Below, one piece after another: positions 44,681 through 53,882 of a stretch of DNA of 64,000 nucleotides. The notes under the pieces were generated by a model. It made no database searches, was not told the DNA's origin, and was given only the letters and a program-made list of their open reading frames with translations. A program made the position numbers and the translations under genes. Within the stretch, counting starts at the first letter, position 1; each line of letters opens with the position of its first letter. Source of the DNA: Eukaryota sp. TZLM1-RC (lineage: Eukaryota > Metamonada: BaSk clade); assembly GCA_040285825.1 (NCBI GenBank), contig JAUPSS010000007.1:1016501-1080500 (forward strand). Direction: 5' to 3'.

Positions 44681-44770
44681 AAAAAACAGGAAAAGGCAGT
44701 ACACCATCAACCTTCCAAGGCTTCCAAGCTGAATAGATCAAGAACACCAAACCCTTTTGAAGTTGGTCAA

Positions 44771-45241
44771 TTGGTTTCAAGAGCTTCTAGCTCCTCCGCT
44801 AAGCTAGATGGTGCTTATTTAGGACCCTTTTTAATAACCGAAATCGTATCTAATTCATCTATGAATATAAAGAACCTCTACACAAGTACGATCGTTCAAG
44901 CTAGCGTCAAACATCTAGCTCCTTGGCACTCAAGCCTATCTGCCAACGATGAGTTCCACTCATGGGTTGCTGCAGGTGATGTTGAAGAACACATCAAAGA
45001 AAAGGTGTTTAGTCAGGATGGTGATTTTTGCCAAGTGCAATGGCCTGGAAAAGAGATCACCACTGGACACATCTCTACAGTTCAAAATATTGCCGCGTAT
45101 AAAGACTTTATCAAGACTTCAAACTCACGTCACCGTACTAAGTCCGCTACTCCCAAGAAACCTTCCAAAACAAATACTTCAACTCCTGTGACTAGAGCTT
45201 TTAGTGCTCGTCGCTCGAAAGAGAGGAAAATGCAATGTTAG
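44771..45241 (+). pseudogene. Integrase C-terminal and chromodomain-like region
   Basis: Reads as the beta-barrel after the core (LDGAYLGPFLITEIV; VKHLAPWH) and then a chromodomain-like segment (VEEHIKEKVFSQDGDFCQVQW...) and a basic tail running to the 3' LTR. A chromodomain-like tail would place the element near chromoviruses; the match is weak and by eye. Confidence 0.6.
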
Positions 45242-45392
45242 TCTTGAGTAGTATTGATAGCTTTAGTATTATAGTTTATTTAGTTTTTGCCTATTAGTAC
45301 AAGAAGAGAGAATACAATTCCTCCTCGTAATAAATTACACTACGTTTACACTACACTGTATAAACTCTGATAACCAACAGCCTAGACCATCA
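45236..45392 (+). repeat. 3' LTR of the gypsy element
   Basis: 157 bp, starts TGTTAGTC and ends CCATCA; paired with 38736-38892. The pol frame ends on a TAG just inside the LTR. Confidence 0.88.
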
Positions 45393-45616
45393 TGAGAATT
45401 TTCATTGACACGAGAAATAGGCTTTAGGTGCATTACCAATTCTGAATTTTTTGCCAACAGGCAGATATTTCTTCAAAACAAAATATATGTTTCCTTCAAC
45501 ACAACCGATGTAATCGATTAAGTAGGAAATCCGACCTGAAAGATGTTTTCATGATTTGTGGCCAAAGTGGAGTCGGTGATTGATCTTCTGATTTATGATC
45601 ATCTTTAATCAGAATA
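45393..45616. other. Upstream region of the Cys-rich gene
   Basis: No feature recognised; presumably holds the promoter of the following gene. Confidence 0.4.
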
Positions 45617-46170
45617 ATGAAGCTGCTTCTTCTTACGATCACTCTCTTTGCCCTTGTGTTTGCTGGATGTCGCTGTCCAAGCCCTTGTAATTTTGGATAT
45701 AGCGGTACTAACGCTCAGTGTTTCTGCTGGTGTCAGCAGACGGCTAACGCGATTGGTGCTTCTTCTGATGCTCGCTGTACATACTTTCCCTCTGGACAGT
45801 TCTCGTCTGGCGGATGCTCTCTTTGTGCTTCCAACATTAACTCTCTCAGCCTCACAGATGAAGAATCTGTCACAGAAAACAAACTAGAAGAATCCAAGGC
45901 CGACGCCGTCGTTGCTTTGGAGGATAACAACACCCGCATCTTCCCTCTTAGGCGATGTAAATGTCCATCCCAGTATGTTTTGTTTAATCACCTTATCATA
46001 GATGCTCTTGGGGATACTCTGGTACCTATCAGCAGTGTACTTCCTGGGCACGCTCTATTGCTTCACTCTTCCTTAATGGACAATACACCGTAACCTACTT
46101 TCCAAGAGCTCAGTTCAGTTCTGGTGGATGTAGTGCCTGTGGGAACACTGATCCTTGCAAGGCCTTCTAG
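45617..46170 (+). CDS. Secreted cysteine-rich protein with two tandem modules (one intron)
   Basis: Two exons, 45617-45972 and 46002-46170, 174 aa, ATG to TAG. A signal peptide (residues 1-16, LLLLTITLFALVFAG) is followed by module 1 (C-R-C-P-S-P-C, GYSGTNAQC, RCTYFPSGQFSSGGCSLC), an acidic linker with TEE/EESKAD, and module 2 (C-K-C-P-S-Q-C, GYSGTYQQC, VTYFPRAQFSSGGCSAC). Module 2 appears only when the 29-nt intron is removed, which restores QCSWGYSGT opposite PCNFGYSGT. This internal repeat therefore proves the intron. Module 2 has lost several cysteines of module 1. Small, secreted and disulfide-rich; function unknown. Confidence 0.88.
45973..46001 (+). other. 29-nt spliceosomal intron
   Basis: Donor GTATGT, acceptor TAG. 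A TTTAATCAC stretch is the likely branch region. Splicing joins CA|A and restores the second repeat of the protein. Confidence 0.9.
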
Positions 46171-46520
46171 AATGTTCACTTTCATGTCGTTTCTCTCTGT
46201 ATAAAGACTATTTTAGATTATATTCTACTTCAACGATCTCTGACATACACAATGAAACCTACATTGCTTCAGGGCAATAGTTTGAATAGTTATGTTGAAA
46301 CACATAAGTTTTGAATTCATTGTTGGATTTTAAATGGTGATTTTGTAGAAACAGACACCTGAATCATTATTTGAACAACCAAATTGCAAGGAAGCATGTG
46401 TTCTGGTATTCTTTCTAATTTCAGCTACACTGTGCTCGCAACAATTGTTTTGTATTAAAGCCAAAGCACTATTCATGGTGCTTTGTTGAATTACTTGGCT
46501 GAATTTTATCTTAATCTTAA
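46171..46520. other. Intergenic; nothing recognised
   Basis: 3' flank of the Cys-rich gene. No frame or repeat found. Confidence 0.45.
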
Positions 46521-46521
46521 G

Positions 46522-46914
46522 GAGCAAGGTTCACGATGCTGTAAGAGACCAATTATATTGTATGTGTAAGTCTGATAGAATTGAATCCTTTTTGGAACCT
46601 CTGTTGTCAAATCTGTTTGATACTGAAGATGATTTTCATAAGAATAATAGAGGTGATGTAATATTACCTGGATTAGATGGAAGCTTCATTTGATTGGATG
46701 TAATGTCTGTTCATCCTTGTAATGCCTCAAATGAAAGGCTTGTTAATTCTGAAATTCATAATCTTCTTTCAAATGCTGAAAATTTCAAAATCAAAAAATA
46801 CAATGAACGTTTGTCCAAAGTGTCCAGTCTACAGCATACAAAATACAATTTGTATCCATTTGTATTTTCTCTTTTTGGTTCACTTGCTCAAACGGCTATA
46901 CGAATTTAGAATTT
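46522..46914 (+). mobile_element. RLE-type element, lineage 2, fragment
   Basis: Encodes VHDAVRDQLYCMCKSDRIESF, EPLLSNL, NRGDV, a TGA, LDVMSV and SNERL, then the KIKKYNERL and PFVFSLFGSLAQTAI blocks. Colinear with 18190-18560. It is cut off at about 46914, where the lineage 1 pair member begins. Confidence 0.78.
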
Positions 46915-46916
46915 AG

Positions 46917-47957
46917 ATTGAATTTAGAAATCAATTTCCTTTTTCTAATATATTTTGATTTCAAATTTACCATTATAAGACTTTGTTTTAGTTCCAACAT
47001 TAATCATATATTTCGATCTACAAATTCTCTTATCATTAGGTTTTTGGCCCAGAAGTTTAATGAATTATGTGCAAAAGTGTGGTCATATTACTAGGATGTA
47101 AAATGTACCAAATTCCATTTCTTAGTCCACATGATGGAGGTCTAGGGTGGACAAAGGCCTAAATTCTGATTTACTTTTTTTGGTTTGCGTGCCACTAATG
47201 AAGCATTTGCAACAAAAATAAGATTATATTTGAATATCCCCATTAATCAATTATTATTAAAAGAAAAATGTATTTATTCGAATTCACCTCAACTCACTTT
47301 GCGCCATGCTCTGAATTGTTCTAAATTGATAACTTATCGTTCTTCATTACATGATGCTGTTAGAGACACTGTTTTCAAAATGGCACAAACTGCAAGAATA
47401 TCATGTATCAAAGAGCCTGTGCTGAAGGAAACGCTTTCTCTGAATAATTTTGGTTCTGATGATAGACGTGATGTATACTGTGATTGGATTGATAATTCTA
47501 AAAGCTATTGTTGACTTTGTCTCTTGTTTCAAATGATACTTTGGTTCACAGAAGAAAACTTAGTCCTGTGAGTGCTCTTGATTTTTGGGCAAAACAAAAA
47601 CAGAGAATATGACAAAGATGTTGAAGAGGCTAATGCCTGTAGAAATAAACAGCTGGTTTTTATTGCTTTTTCATTTCCGATAAAGGGAATACTGTCAGTA
47701 AAAGCAGAAACTTTTTTGAATGACTTCCAAAAAATGGTTCAAGAAGTAACAATGAAAAGATTTGGTATTTTTTATGGTGTTCTCGGATTCAATTTGCGAT
47801 AATTAATAGATTAGGTCAGTTTTATGATCGAATCAGAGAAACTTTAGCTAGACAGCAAGCAGATCAAGAGTTTGTAGAAGAAATCTTGGATCAATGATAG
47901 TCGTCCCATTAGTTATAAGTTAATTTAATTAAGTGTGCAAATTCAATAAATATTTTA
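46917..47957 (+). mobile_element. RLE-type element, lineage 1, internally deleted copy (pair member 2)
   Basis: Same structure and same internal deletion as 37594-38575, but less damaged further on (DRRDVYCDW; C-terminal block; CAA-TGA-TAG; shared 3' UTR with AATAAATAT). Its left edge follows directly on the lineage 2 fragment. Confidence 0.87.
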
Positions 47958-48194
47958 TTTTACTTGAATGCGTAAAAAACCTTCCTTGAATAACCGCAAA
48001 AACAATGTTTTCAATTGAAGATCAATTGCCAATAACCACCTTCTCATCTCAAATATTGTTGTTCTGTAAATCAAAAAAAATGTGCAAATTCAATAAATCA
48101 CAAATTAACCGAGGCTGTCACTGTTTGAAATAACATGTGAATATACAAAAAAATTGAAAATAGATTTATAAACACAAAAATTAATTAGTAACAA

Positions 48195-49226
48195 TTACCG
48201 ATCCCCTTCACCAAGATTATAGGTCAAATGATAATACAGCAAATCATAAAACTGCTCATTTTCACACAACTTTAAATAAAAGACTTTGAATAGATCCAGA
48301 ACCTTCCAAACGCAGAAGTCAGCATTCTCATGGAGAACTATTTGAAATTTGGAGAGATCTATACAGAACGAGCTTAAACACAGGAACAAAAGGATAGCCC
48401 GTAGACAAATGTTGTGAAGCTTGGGATATGACAAAGTAATTTTGTGGTCATTTGAATCGACAATTATTCCTACCAACTTGGATGTATACTTAATACATGA
48501 TTTACATAACCTATGCTCTGTTAAGATGGAGAGAAACTCTGTGAGAAGACTCACGGGTATGTAAACGAATTCATCCACAAACATAGTGCAGCAGTCCACA
48601 CCATAGTTTTTGATGACATCAGAAAAGCAGACATTCCAAAGCGGATGCATTAACTTACAATGCAAGTAATCCCAAGAGAGCAGAAGCTTAAATGTATCAA
48701 TGTTCAGAGAATCACTCTTCTTTTGATGAGTCAAGTTGTAGAAAAGTCCATAGGACAAGTAGTCATTTTGGAGCCTTGAAAGTATACTTGAACATACAGA
48801 TCGCTTTTTGAGACGCTTGGCTACCGTGACAGTGTTCTGATAGTTATATTTCATAAATCTGACAATGTTGTAAGCATTTTTATCCTTCAATAGTTGAGAA
48901 AGTCGGTGAATGATGTCACGATCATTATAGAAGGCCACGCTAAAGAATTTGACAAGATCATACAACATCTTGGAGACAGGGGCCTTTTCACAGAGGATAG
49001 CGATGCAATTCAGTCCCTTTTCAGCAGTTTGGTTTGGTTCGCAGTCAAACAAGTAGAACCTGGAGAGGTCAATCCAATCTTCTACGTCTAGTGTCTGTGT
49101 CATGACCCTAGATTGATGATTCAGAGTGAATGATAAGGTTTTGATCTTCTGCATGCAGCAATTTCCTTTTTTGGACGAAATTTCTATTTTATACAAATTC
49201 ACTTCCAAGAGTTGGCATGATCTCAT
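48195..49226 (-). CDS. Unknown helical protein
   Basis: 343 aa, ATG 49226 to TAA, single exon. No family recognised. It is rich in Leu, Cys, Tyr and Phe with many predicted helices (LYDLVKFFSVAFYNDRDI; LLTEFLSILTEH; LRAILLFLCLSSFCIDL), reminiscent of ARM/HEAT-like alpha-solenoids, but no repeat register is clear. One hydrophobic stretch near residue 275 is probably a buried helix rather than a membrane span. No signal peptide. The long uninterrupted frame between stop-rich flanks is the main support. Confidence 0.6.
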   Translation of the reverse strand: MRSCQLLEVNLYKIEISSKKGNCCMQKIKTLSFTLNHQSRVMTQTLDVEDWIDLSRFYLFDCEPNQTAEKGLNCIAILCEKAPVSKMLYDLVKFFSVAFYNDRDIIHRLSQLLKDKNAYNIVRFMKYNYQNTVTVAKRLKKRSVCSSILSRLQNDYLSYGLFYNLTHQKKSDSLNIDTFKLLLSWDYLHCKLMHPLWNVCFSDVIKNYGVDCCTMFVDEFVYIPVSLLTEFLSILTEHRLCKSCIKYTSKLVGIIVDSNDHKITLSYPKLHNICLRAILLFLCLSSFCIDLSKFQIVLHENADFCVWKVLDLFKVFYLKLCENEQFYDLLYYHLTYNLGEGDR

Positions 49227-49950
49227 CTCCCACTGTTCATGATACTGAAATGAGGTTTCTTTGCTGAATAGGACTTTTAAGTGTTAAGCTTTTCGAACCT
49301 TTCATGCCGCAATCGCTGGTTTCCAAACATAGGTTCGAGAGTGTTGTCTCTCAAAGACATCTGAACTTGCTCTGGACGTCAGAATGTTTTCAGCCATTCA
49401 ACGGTTATTTAAAGGGTAATTTCTGTCTTGTACTCAGCTTTAGGGTCTCTTCTTCTCATTCTCTTATTAGCTTATAGAAAAAACCAGGGTCTATAAGGAG
49501 AATTACTTTTTGCCATTTTTAGAGATTTAATAACGTTGTCAACGTCCTGTTAGAGGTATTCGTTGGATATTATCTCAAAAAGAAATGAATTTGATCTTAT
49601 GATGATTGATGTCTCATCAGCAAAATGTGCTGTTTGTTTTGTAAAGATTGGTGCATTTTTTGTGTCTACAAAGCCAAAATACACGGGGAGAGTACATTTT
49701 TGACATGTTTTGGTTTATATGTTGATTATAATAGGGAAATAATGATGAGAAAACATTGAAAACTTGAATTTAAAGCTAAAGAAAACACAAAAAATAATCT
49801 TTATTATTTGTCTATGAGTATATTTTTGTAGTTCTTGTATTTTTCATAATGGTAAACTTTAGAACTATTAAGATACAATGGAATATTGTTGTGGGTTCTT
49901 GATCCCAAATCAGGAAAATTGTTTAGCACTTTTGTAGACTCAAATTCAAC
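49227..49950. other. Intergenic; nothing recognised
   Basis: Promoter side of the minus-strand gene. AT-rich, no conserved frame. Confidence 0.45.
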
Positions 49951-50274
49951 ATGACTGCGAAGAACCGCCGGCGGCGACATAAGTTATGTATGATGAGCAC
50001 AATAAAAAGTGTTAAAACGCCGAAGAAATCTGTGCTCAAGTTGCATTCGGGAATCATCTATGTTACACCTGAAAGCCAAAGCAGCTCATTAGGGTGAGAT
50101 GGGTACTTAAAGATCCTTCTAATCGAACTCAAAACAGAAGTGAGTTGAGAAATACTCATGGAGGTTCTGAGAAGTGAAGACATAACACAATTGAGTAAAG
50201 GTGTTTGGGGAGTTGATTTTTCAAAATTGAAAGGTAAATTTGGGGGGTTGAGCCCTGATGATTCACCAAAGTAA
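49951..50274 (+). other. Candidate ORF with two in-frame TGA codons (108 codons to TAA)
   Basis: From ATG 49951 the frame reads a basic start (NRRRRHK...KTPKKSVLK), then a TGA after SSSLG, DGYLKILLIELKTEVS, a second TGA, and EILMEVLRSEDITQLSKG with GVWGVDFSKLKG, and stops at TAA 50272-50274. Both segments after the TGAs look protein-like and stay in one frame. Possibilities: a pseudogene with two TGG-to-TGA changes, a UGA-recoded product, or a spliced gene (GTGAG occurs at both TGAs). No homologue is known to me and I saw no clear SECIS. Low confidence. Confidence 0.3.
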
Positions 50275-50304
50275 ACCAAATATTTGTTTTTGATCAATTA
50301 GCCA

Positions 50305-51222
50305 ATGTCGGAGAAGGAAAAGAACCATCAGACCCATCGTGCCGCTATGGAACACGTTGACCTGCCACAAACAGTATCCGATTCTGTATCTTTCAAGCCA
50401 TCTCAGCAGATAGGAACAACTGAGCAAGCTAGACCTCGTGTTAGTGCTTCCCATGAATCAGTAATCTCTGTTGCTCCACGATCCCGTACTGGGGAATCCC
50501 AACCATTTACTTCTTCATTTCCTTCTTCCCACCACTGTTCTAAAGCAGCTACCGTTTCTAGTTTCAATGCCCCTGTTTCCTTTGTTGGCAAGTACACCAG
50601 GTTGGTCATAATTACTACAGTATTATTTTTGATCGCCACTATCATTGCAATATTATTGATCTCAAGTACTGGAAGAATTGTTAACTTTGAAATTGACAAC
50701 AAAATTCTTGGTTACAAAAGGGTTTATGATGAAAGTACGAAATCTTTTGTTTTTGTCACCAGCTTGGTTGATTCCACTAAACATTATTTGAATTCTGACG
50801 ACGAAGGAATTTTGGATTTTGTTTATCGCGGTGGAATTATATATGGAATTGCAGATCGCGATTTGTAATACGATGAATATCGTAGGTTCTTTGTAACGAA
50901 TAGAATTAATAATCCTCAACGTCAAAAAATATTAGAATTCAAAGATTCAAATTTAGTTAGTAATAACTATAATGAACTCAAAGGCTGCACGTTCTTTGAC
51001 TATGGGCTTAGCCGAGAATGCTCGTTAAGATGTCTTTATGATTGCCATAGTGTGTTTGAAGAAGATGATGCTATTGCAACTTGCTTAGATGTTTGTTACT
51101 CAGAATGTGATTCCAATTATCCAACTAATGAGCTCTTTGTTTTCGTAGATGGAATAGTTAATGTTTGTGTTACATCCAGTATTACTGCAAAGATAATGTA
51201 CAAATACAGTGCTGAATTTTAA
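50305..51222 (+). CDS. Type II membrane protein interrupted by one in-frame TAA (or a 21-nt intron)
   Basis: The first frame (50305-50868, 187 aa) has a Ser/Thr-rich cytoplasmic region, one transmembrane helix (about residues 98-120, VIITTVLFLIATIIAILLIS) and the start of an ectodomain. After TAA 50866-50868 the same frame stays open for another 117 codons (YDEYRRFFVTN..., then a region with about nine cysteines) to TAA 51220-51222, so the ectodomain is clearly continued. Either the stop is a nonsense mutation, it is read through, or it is removed as a 21-nt intron at 50865-50885 (GTAATA...TAG, frame preserved; 298 aa). A further 31-nt GT...TAG segment (50271-50301) may be a 5' intron. Function unknown. 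Confidence 0.6.
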
Positions 51223-51667
51223 TTTCTTTTCCATAATTTATCCCCATTGTAAATAGTTGTATTCGTGGTTGACAACAACATTGTTTTTGACAATGTAACA
51301 ATTGAATTGATGAAAACTACTTGATCTGGTAATATTAGCTTATGTGACCAACGCTTAAATAAATGACCTTTTTTTTTAAAAAAAATTCTTCTACTTTAAT
51401 TGTACGAAACGCACACATGTCATTTGGTTGACAAAAAAGATGAAAACTAAAATTATATTTCACTGTGGACAGAGATAAGCAAAAATGAATCACAATGATA
51501 ATAACAATTAAAAAACAGTTTTGACGCAAATTCAGTAATTAAATGTACTAATTGTTTCCCTGATGTTTTTAGTTAAATTGTTGCTATGGGAAAACATAGC
51601 GAAATACCAATGTGAAAATTGTTTCAAAAAAAATAAGGTCTTATTTACAAAAATGCATCGAGATAGA
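51223..51667. other. Intergenic between convergent genes
   Basis: 3' flanks of two converging genes. Nothing recognised. Confidence 0.45.
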
Positions 51668-52211
51668 TTAAAAGAAGTTAACTCTACCACCAGACTGTTG
51701 TTTCAACTGATTCTTGACAGAAGTTCCGTAACGGTTAACACCCAACAATAATTCAGTGAGAGTGGAATTGACAGTCAATGCTTCTCCAAGTGCAGCAGCT
51801 CCCTCATCACCGATCCTATTCCAGCTTAAATCAAGCTCTGTGATGGTGGTATTGACTTTGATAGCTTCTGCAAGAGCTTTAGCGCCTTCATCACCAATTT
51901 TATTGGACCCAAGAGCAACAGATGTAACAGTACTGTCTGATTTGAGTGCCTCCGCTAGTGCAACGGCTCCTGGATCTTCGATTTTGTTATCATTCAAGTG
52001 GACCTTCGTGGCACCAGGAAAAGCCTTAAGAACTTCAGCGATAGCAACAACATCATCATTCTTGACATTGGAGTTTGGAAGGTAGATAGATCTAGATGAA
52101 CCTCTTCGTTGTTTATCCAAAGATCGGGTTACTTTTCTAGATACTTTATCCCACTCAACATTCAAATCATCAAGGGAAGCTTTTATGAGCTGCTAGTGCA
52201 GACAAACTCAT
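51668..52211 (-). CDS. RNase-inhibitor-type leucine-rich-repeat protein (4-nt first exon)
   Basis: 171 aa from exons 52211-52208 (ATGA) and 52179-51668, stop TAA. Residues about 35-160 are four 28-residue LRRs of the RI/NLRC3 type (VHLNDNKIEDPGAVALAEAL; VALGSNKIGDEGAKALAEAI; LDLSWNRIGDEGAAALGEAL). This fold is a protein-binding scaffold; many protists carry families of them. Without the intron the frame has no ATG and runs back to a TAG. Removing 28 nt (GTTTGT...AAAG) joins ATGA to CTTCCC in frame, giving MTSLDDLNV. The start exon is thus only four nucleotides long plus its 5' UTR. Confidence 0.82.
52180..52207 (-). other. 28-nt spliceosomal intron
   Basis: Donor GTTTGT, acceptor AAAG, with CACTAGC as a possible branch region. 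It gives the LRR gene its only in-frame ATG. Confidence 0.7.
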
Positions 52212-52599
52212 TATTATATCTGAAAAAGTTTGAGAAAGTGATTTGGTTTAAAACCAGTGTTCAGAATTTTTCTACCATGTAGCCCATCGTGGTCATTATG
52301 GTGGTAAATCTGAACTACATTGTGGCGTGTTTTTCCTACGAAATGCGATTACTTTCTGACTTTTCTGACTGTTTGCTGATGATAATTAAACATGTTGATT
52401 TCCACTCCCAAATACTAAACTTATAAGTATTGAACCAAAATATTGATTGAGTTTCACAATATAGGATGGATTACAGGACCCATTAGTGAGTTTTTCTGAA
52501 CTGGAAGAGAGTATCAAAGAACCACAGCATTCGGACACGAAATGTTCAGCCATATTAGGAAAGTTGAGCTGTCAGTGACAAATTTGATTTGATATTACT
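52212..52599. other. Intergenic; nothing recognised
   Basis: No frame or repeat identified between the LRR gene and the lineage 2 relic. Confidence 0.4.
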
Positions 52600-53245
52600 C
52601 ATCGCTCAGTTGTTAATGATGCTGTTAGAGACCAACTGTATGCCATGTGCAAAAACCACCATATTGAAGCTTTTGTTGAATCTCTTGTGCGTAAATAGTC
52701 ACCTGAAAATGAAAATAATACTACTTTCGGGAAACGCCGTGTTGATTTTTAATTACTCCTGGGTCTGATAATGTGACCAAAGTTGTTGATGTTGTCACTG
52801 TTGATGTTTTTTAAAAAAATAAGCAATTGATTTTGCTAAAAAAATGAAACTCCACTTTGCTTTGCTGAAAAGAGCAAAATCAAAAAGTACAAAAGGCCCT
52901 TATATCAGCTTGGGCGTGTTGAGCATGTAAAGTACCAGCTGGATCCGTTTGCTGTTCCTTTTTTTGGTAACATTGCAATATCTGGAATTAAATTTCTCGA
53001 AGGTTTCAGAAGTTTAATAAAAGAAAGAACAGGAAAAGAGTGGAACGCAAATTTCTGGCACAACGGAATTGTTTTTAGTATACTTAAAGCAATTGCCGAA
53101 ATGATAAACAAAGCACTGTTACAATTAGGAATAGAATAGGAAAATCGCACACTCAACAAATTAGATGATGTAGATGCATGTATTGAGGATATTGGGTTCT
53201 AGTTTTTTGTTTAATTGTTTTGTTTGCGCTTCAAAATAAATCAAT
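52600..53245 (+). mobile_element. RLE-type element, lineage 2, 3' fragment
   Basis: Begins NDAVRDQLYAMCKN (equivalent to HDAVRDQLYCM), passes a damaged endonuclease core, then keeps a good C-terminal block: KIKKYKRPL, PFAVPFFGNIAISGIKFLEG, TGKEWNANFWHNGIVFSIL. After a TAG it ends with -IEDIGF stop, matching -EDIEF and -EEIDF in the sister copies. Confidence 0.8.
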
Positions 53246-53284
53246 TTAATTCAAAAAAAGTTGGTGACAAAATTTCTATGGCAT

Positions 53285-53420
53285 GAAGGCATCTTCTTGC
53301 ATACCACCTCATTATAAGCATTTTTAGAAGAAAGTCATTCAAATACATGGTGACATCTACCGGGCAATATAAATTTAGAAAAAAGAAAGGACGAAAGAAT
53401 AAGGAAATGTAATTGACCTG
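53285..53420 (+). repeat. Dispersed repeat, copy 2
   Basis: Same-orientation match to 4195-4325, with short indels. It lies in a spacer with no gene (53246-53882). Confidence 0.6.
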
Positions 53421-53882
53421 GTGGCACCACGTGGTGGTGTCAGAGTCTTCAATCACTTTTATTTTTGCAATATTTTGGACGAAACTGCCACTTATTCTTT
53501 CTTCTCAGTAATTTATCCTGGAGTTGAATGACCCAGTGCATGACTAGAAATTTCTGGAACAGCGGCTTAAAAGTTAGTTTTACATGGTGAGCCAATATTT
53601 TACAATTAAAATATCAAACTGATTATGTTCCTCAACCTCAAAGGTGAATAAGATTTCAAGTTCAAAATTCATTTCACGCAAGAAGACATTTACAGAGAAA
53701 ACGAATAACAAACAGACCTTTATGCAAAACGATCATTGACAATGGATTGAGTTACTATAAGGTGCCTCAGCTACAAGCAAGTTCACACTACTGAAAATCT
53801 GTCAAACACTTTTGACTGGAGAATCGCAATGGTGTTTATATTTATAATTTTTGTAAAGGGGAAATGATAAAGGTAACGTTGT
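53421..53882. other. Spacer upstream of the longest non-LTR copy
   Basis: May include the eroded 5' part of the following element. No domain was recognised before about 53883. Confidence 0.4.

Larger units (their letters stand above)
38736..45392 (+). mobile_element. Ty3/gypsy LTR retrotransposon, decayed, both LTRs present
   Basis: Two direct repeats of exactly 157 bp (38736-38892 and 45236-45392), each TG...CA, bracket gag-protease-RT-RNaseH-integrase-chromo-like remnants in the Ty3/gypsy order. By hand count the LTRs differ at 19 of 157 positions (about 88% identity), so the insertion is old. No matching target-site duplication was found (TGGAC versus TGAGA). Every domain carries stops or frameshifts, and the RT palm is missing a section. 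Related in protein sequence to the left-edge element but clearly a different family. Confidence 0.93.

Noticed and set aside
50058-50297. 79-codon minus-strand frame
   Set aside because: Antisense to the candidate UGA-containing ORF, without motifs. The plus-strand reading looks more protein-like, though neither is proven.
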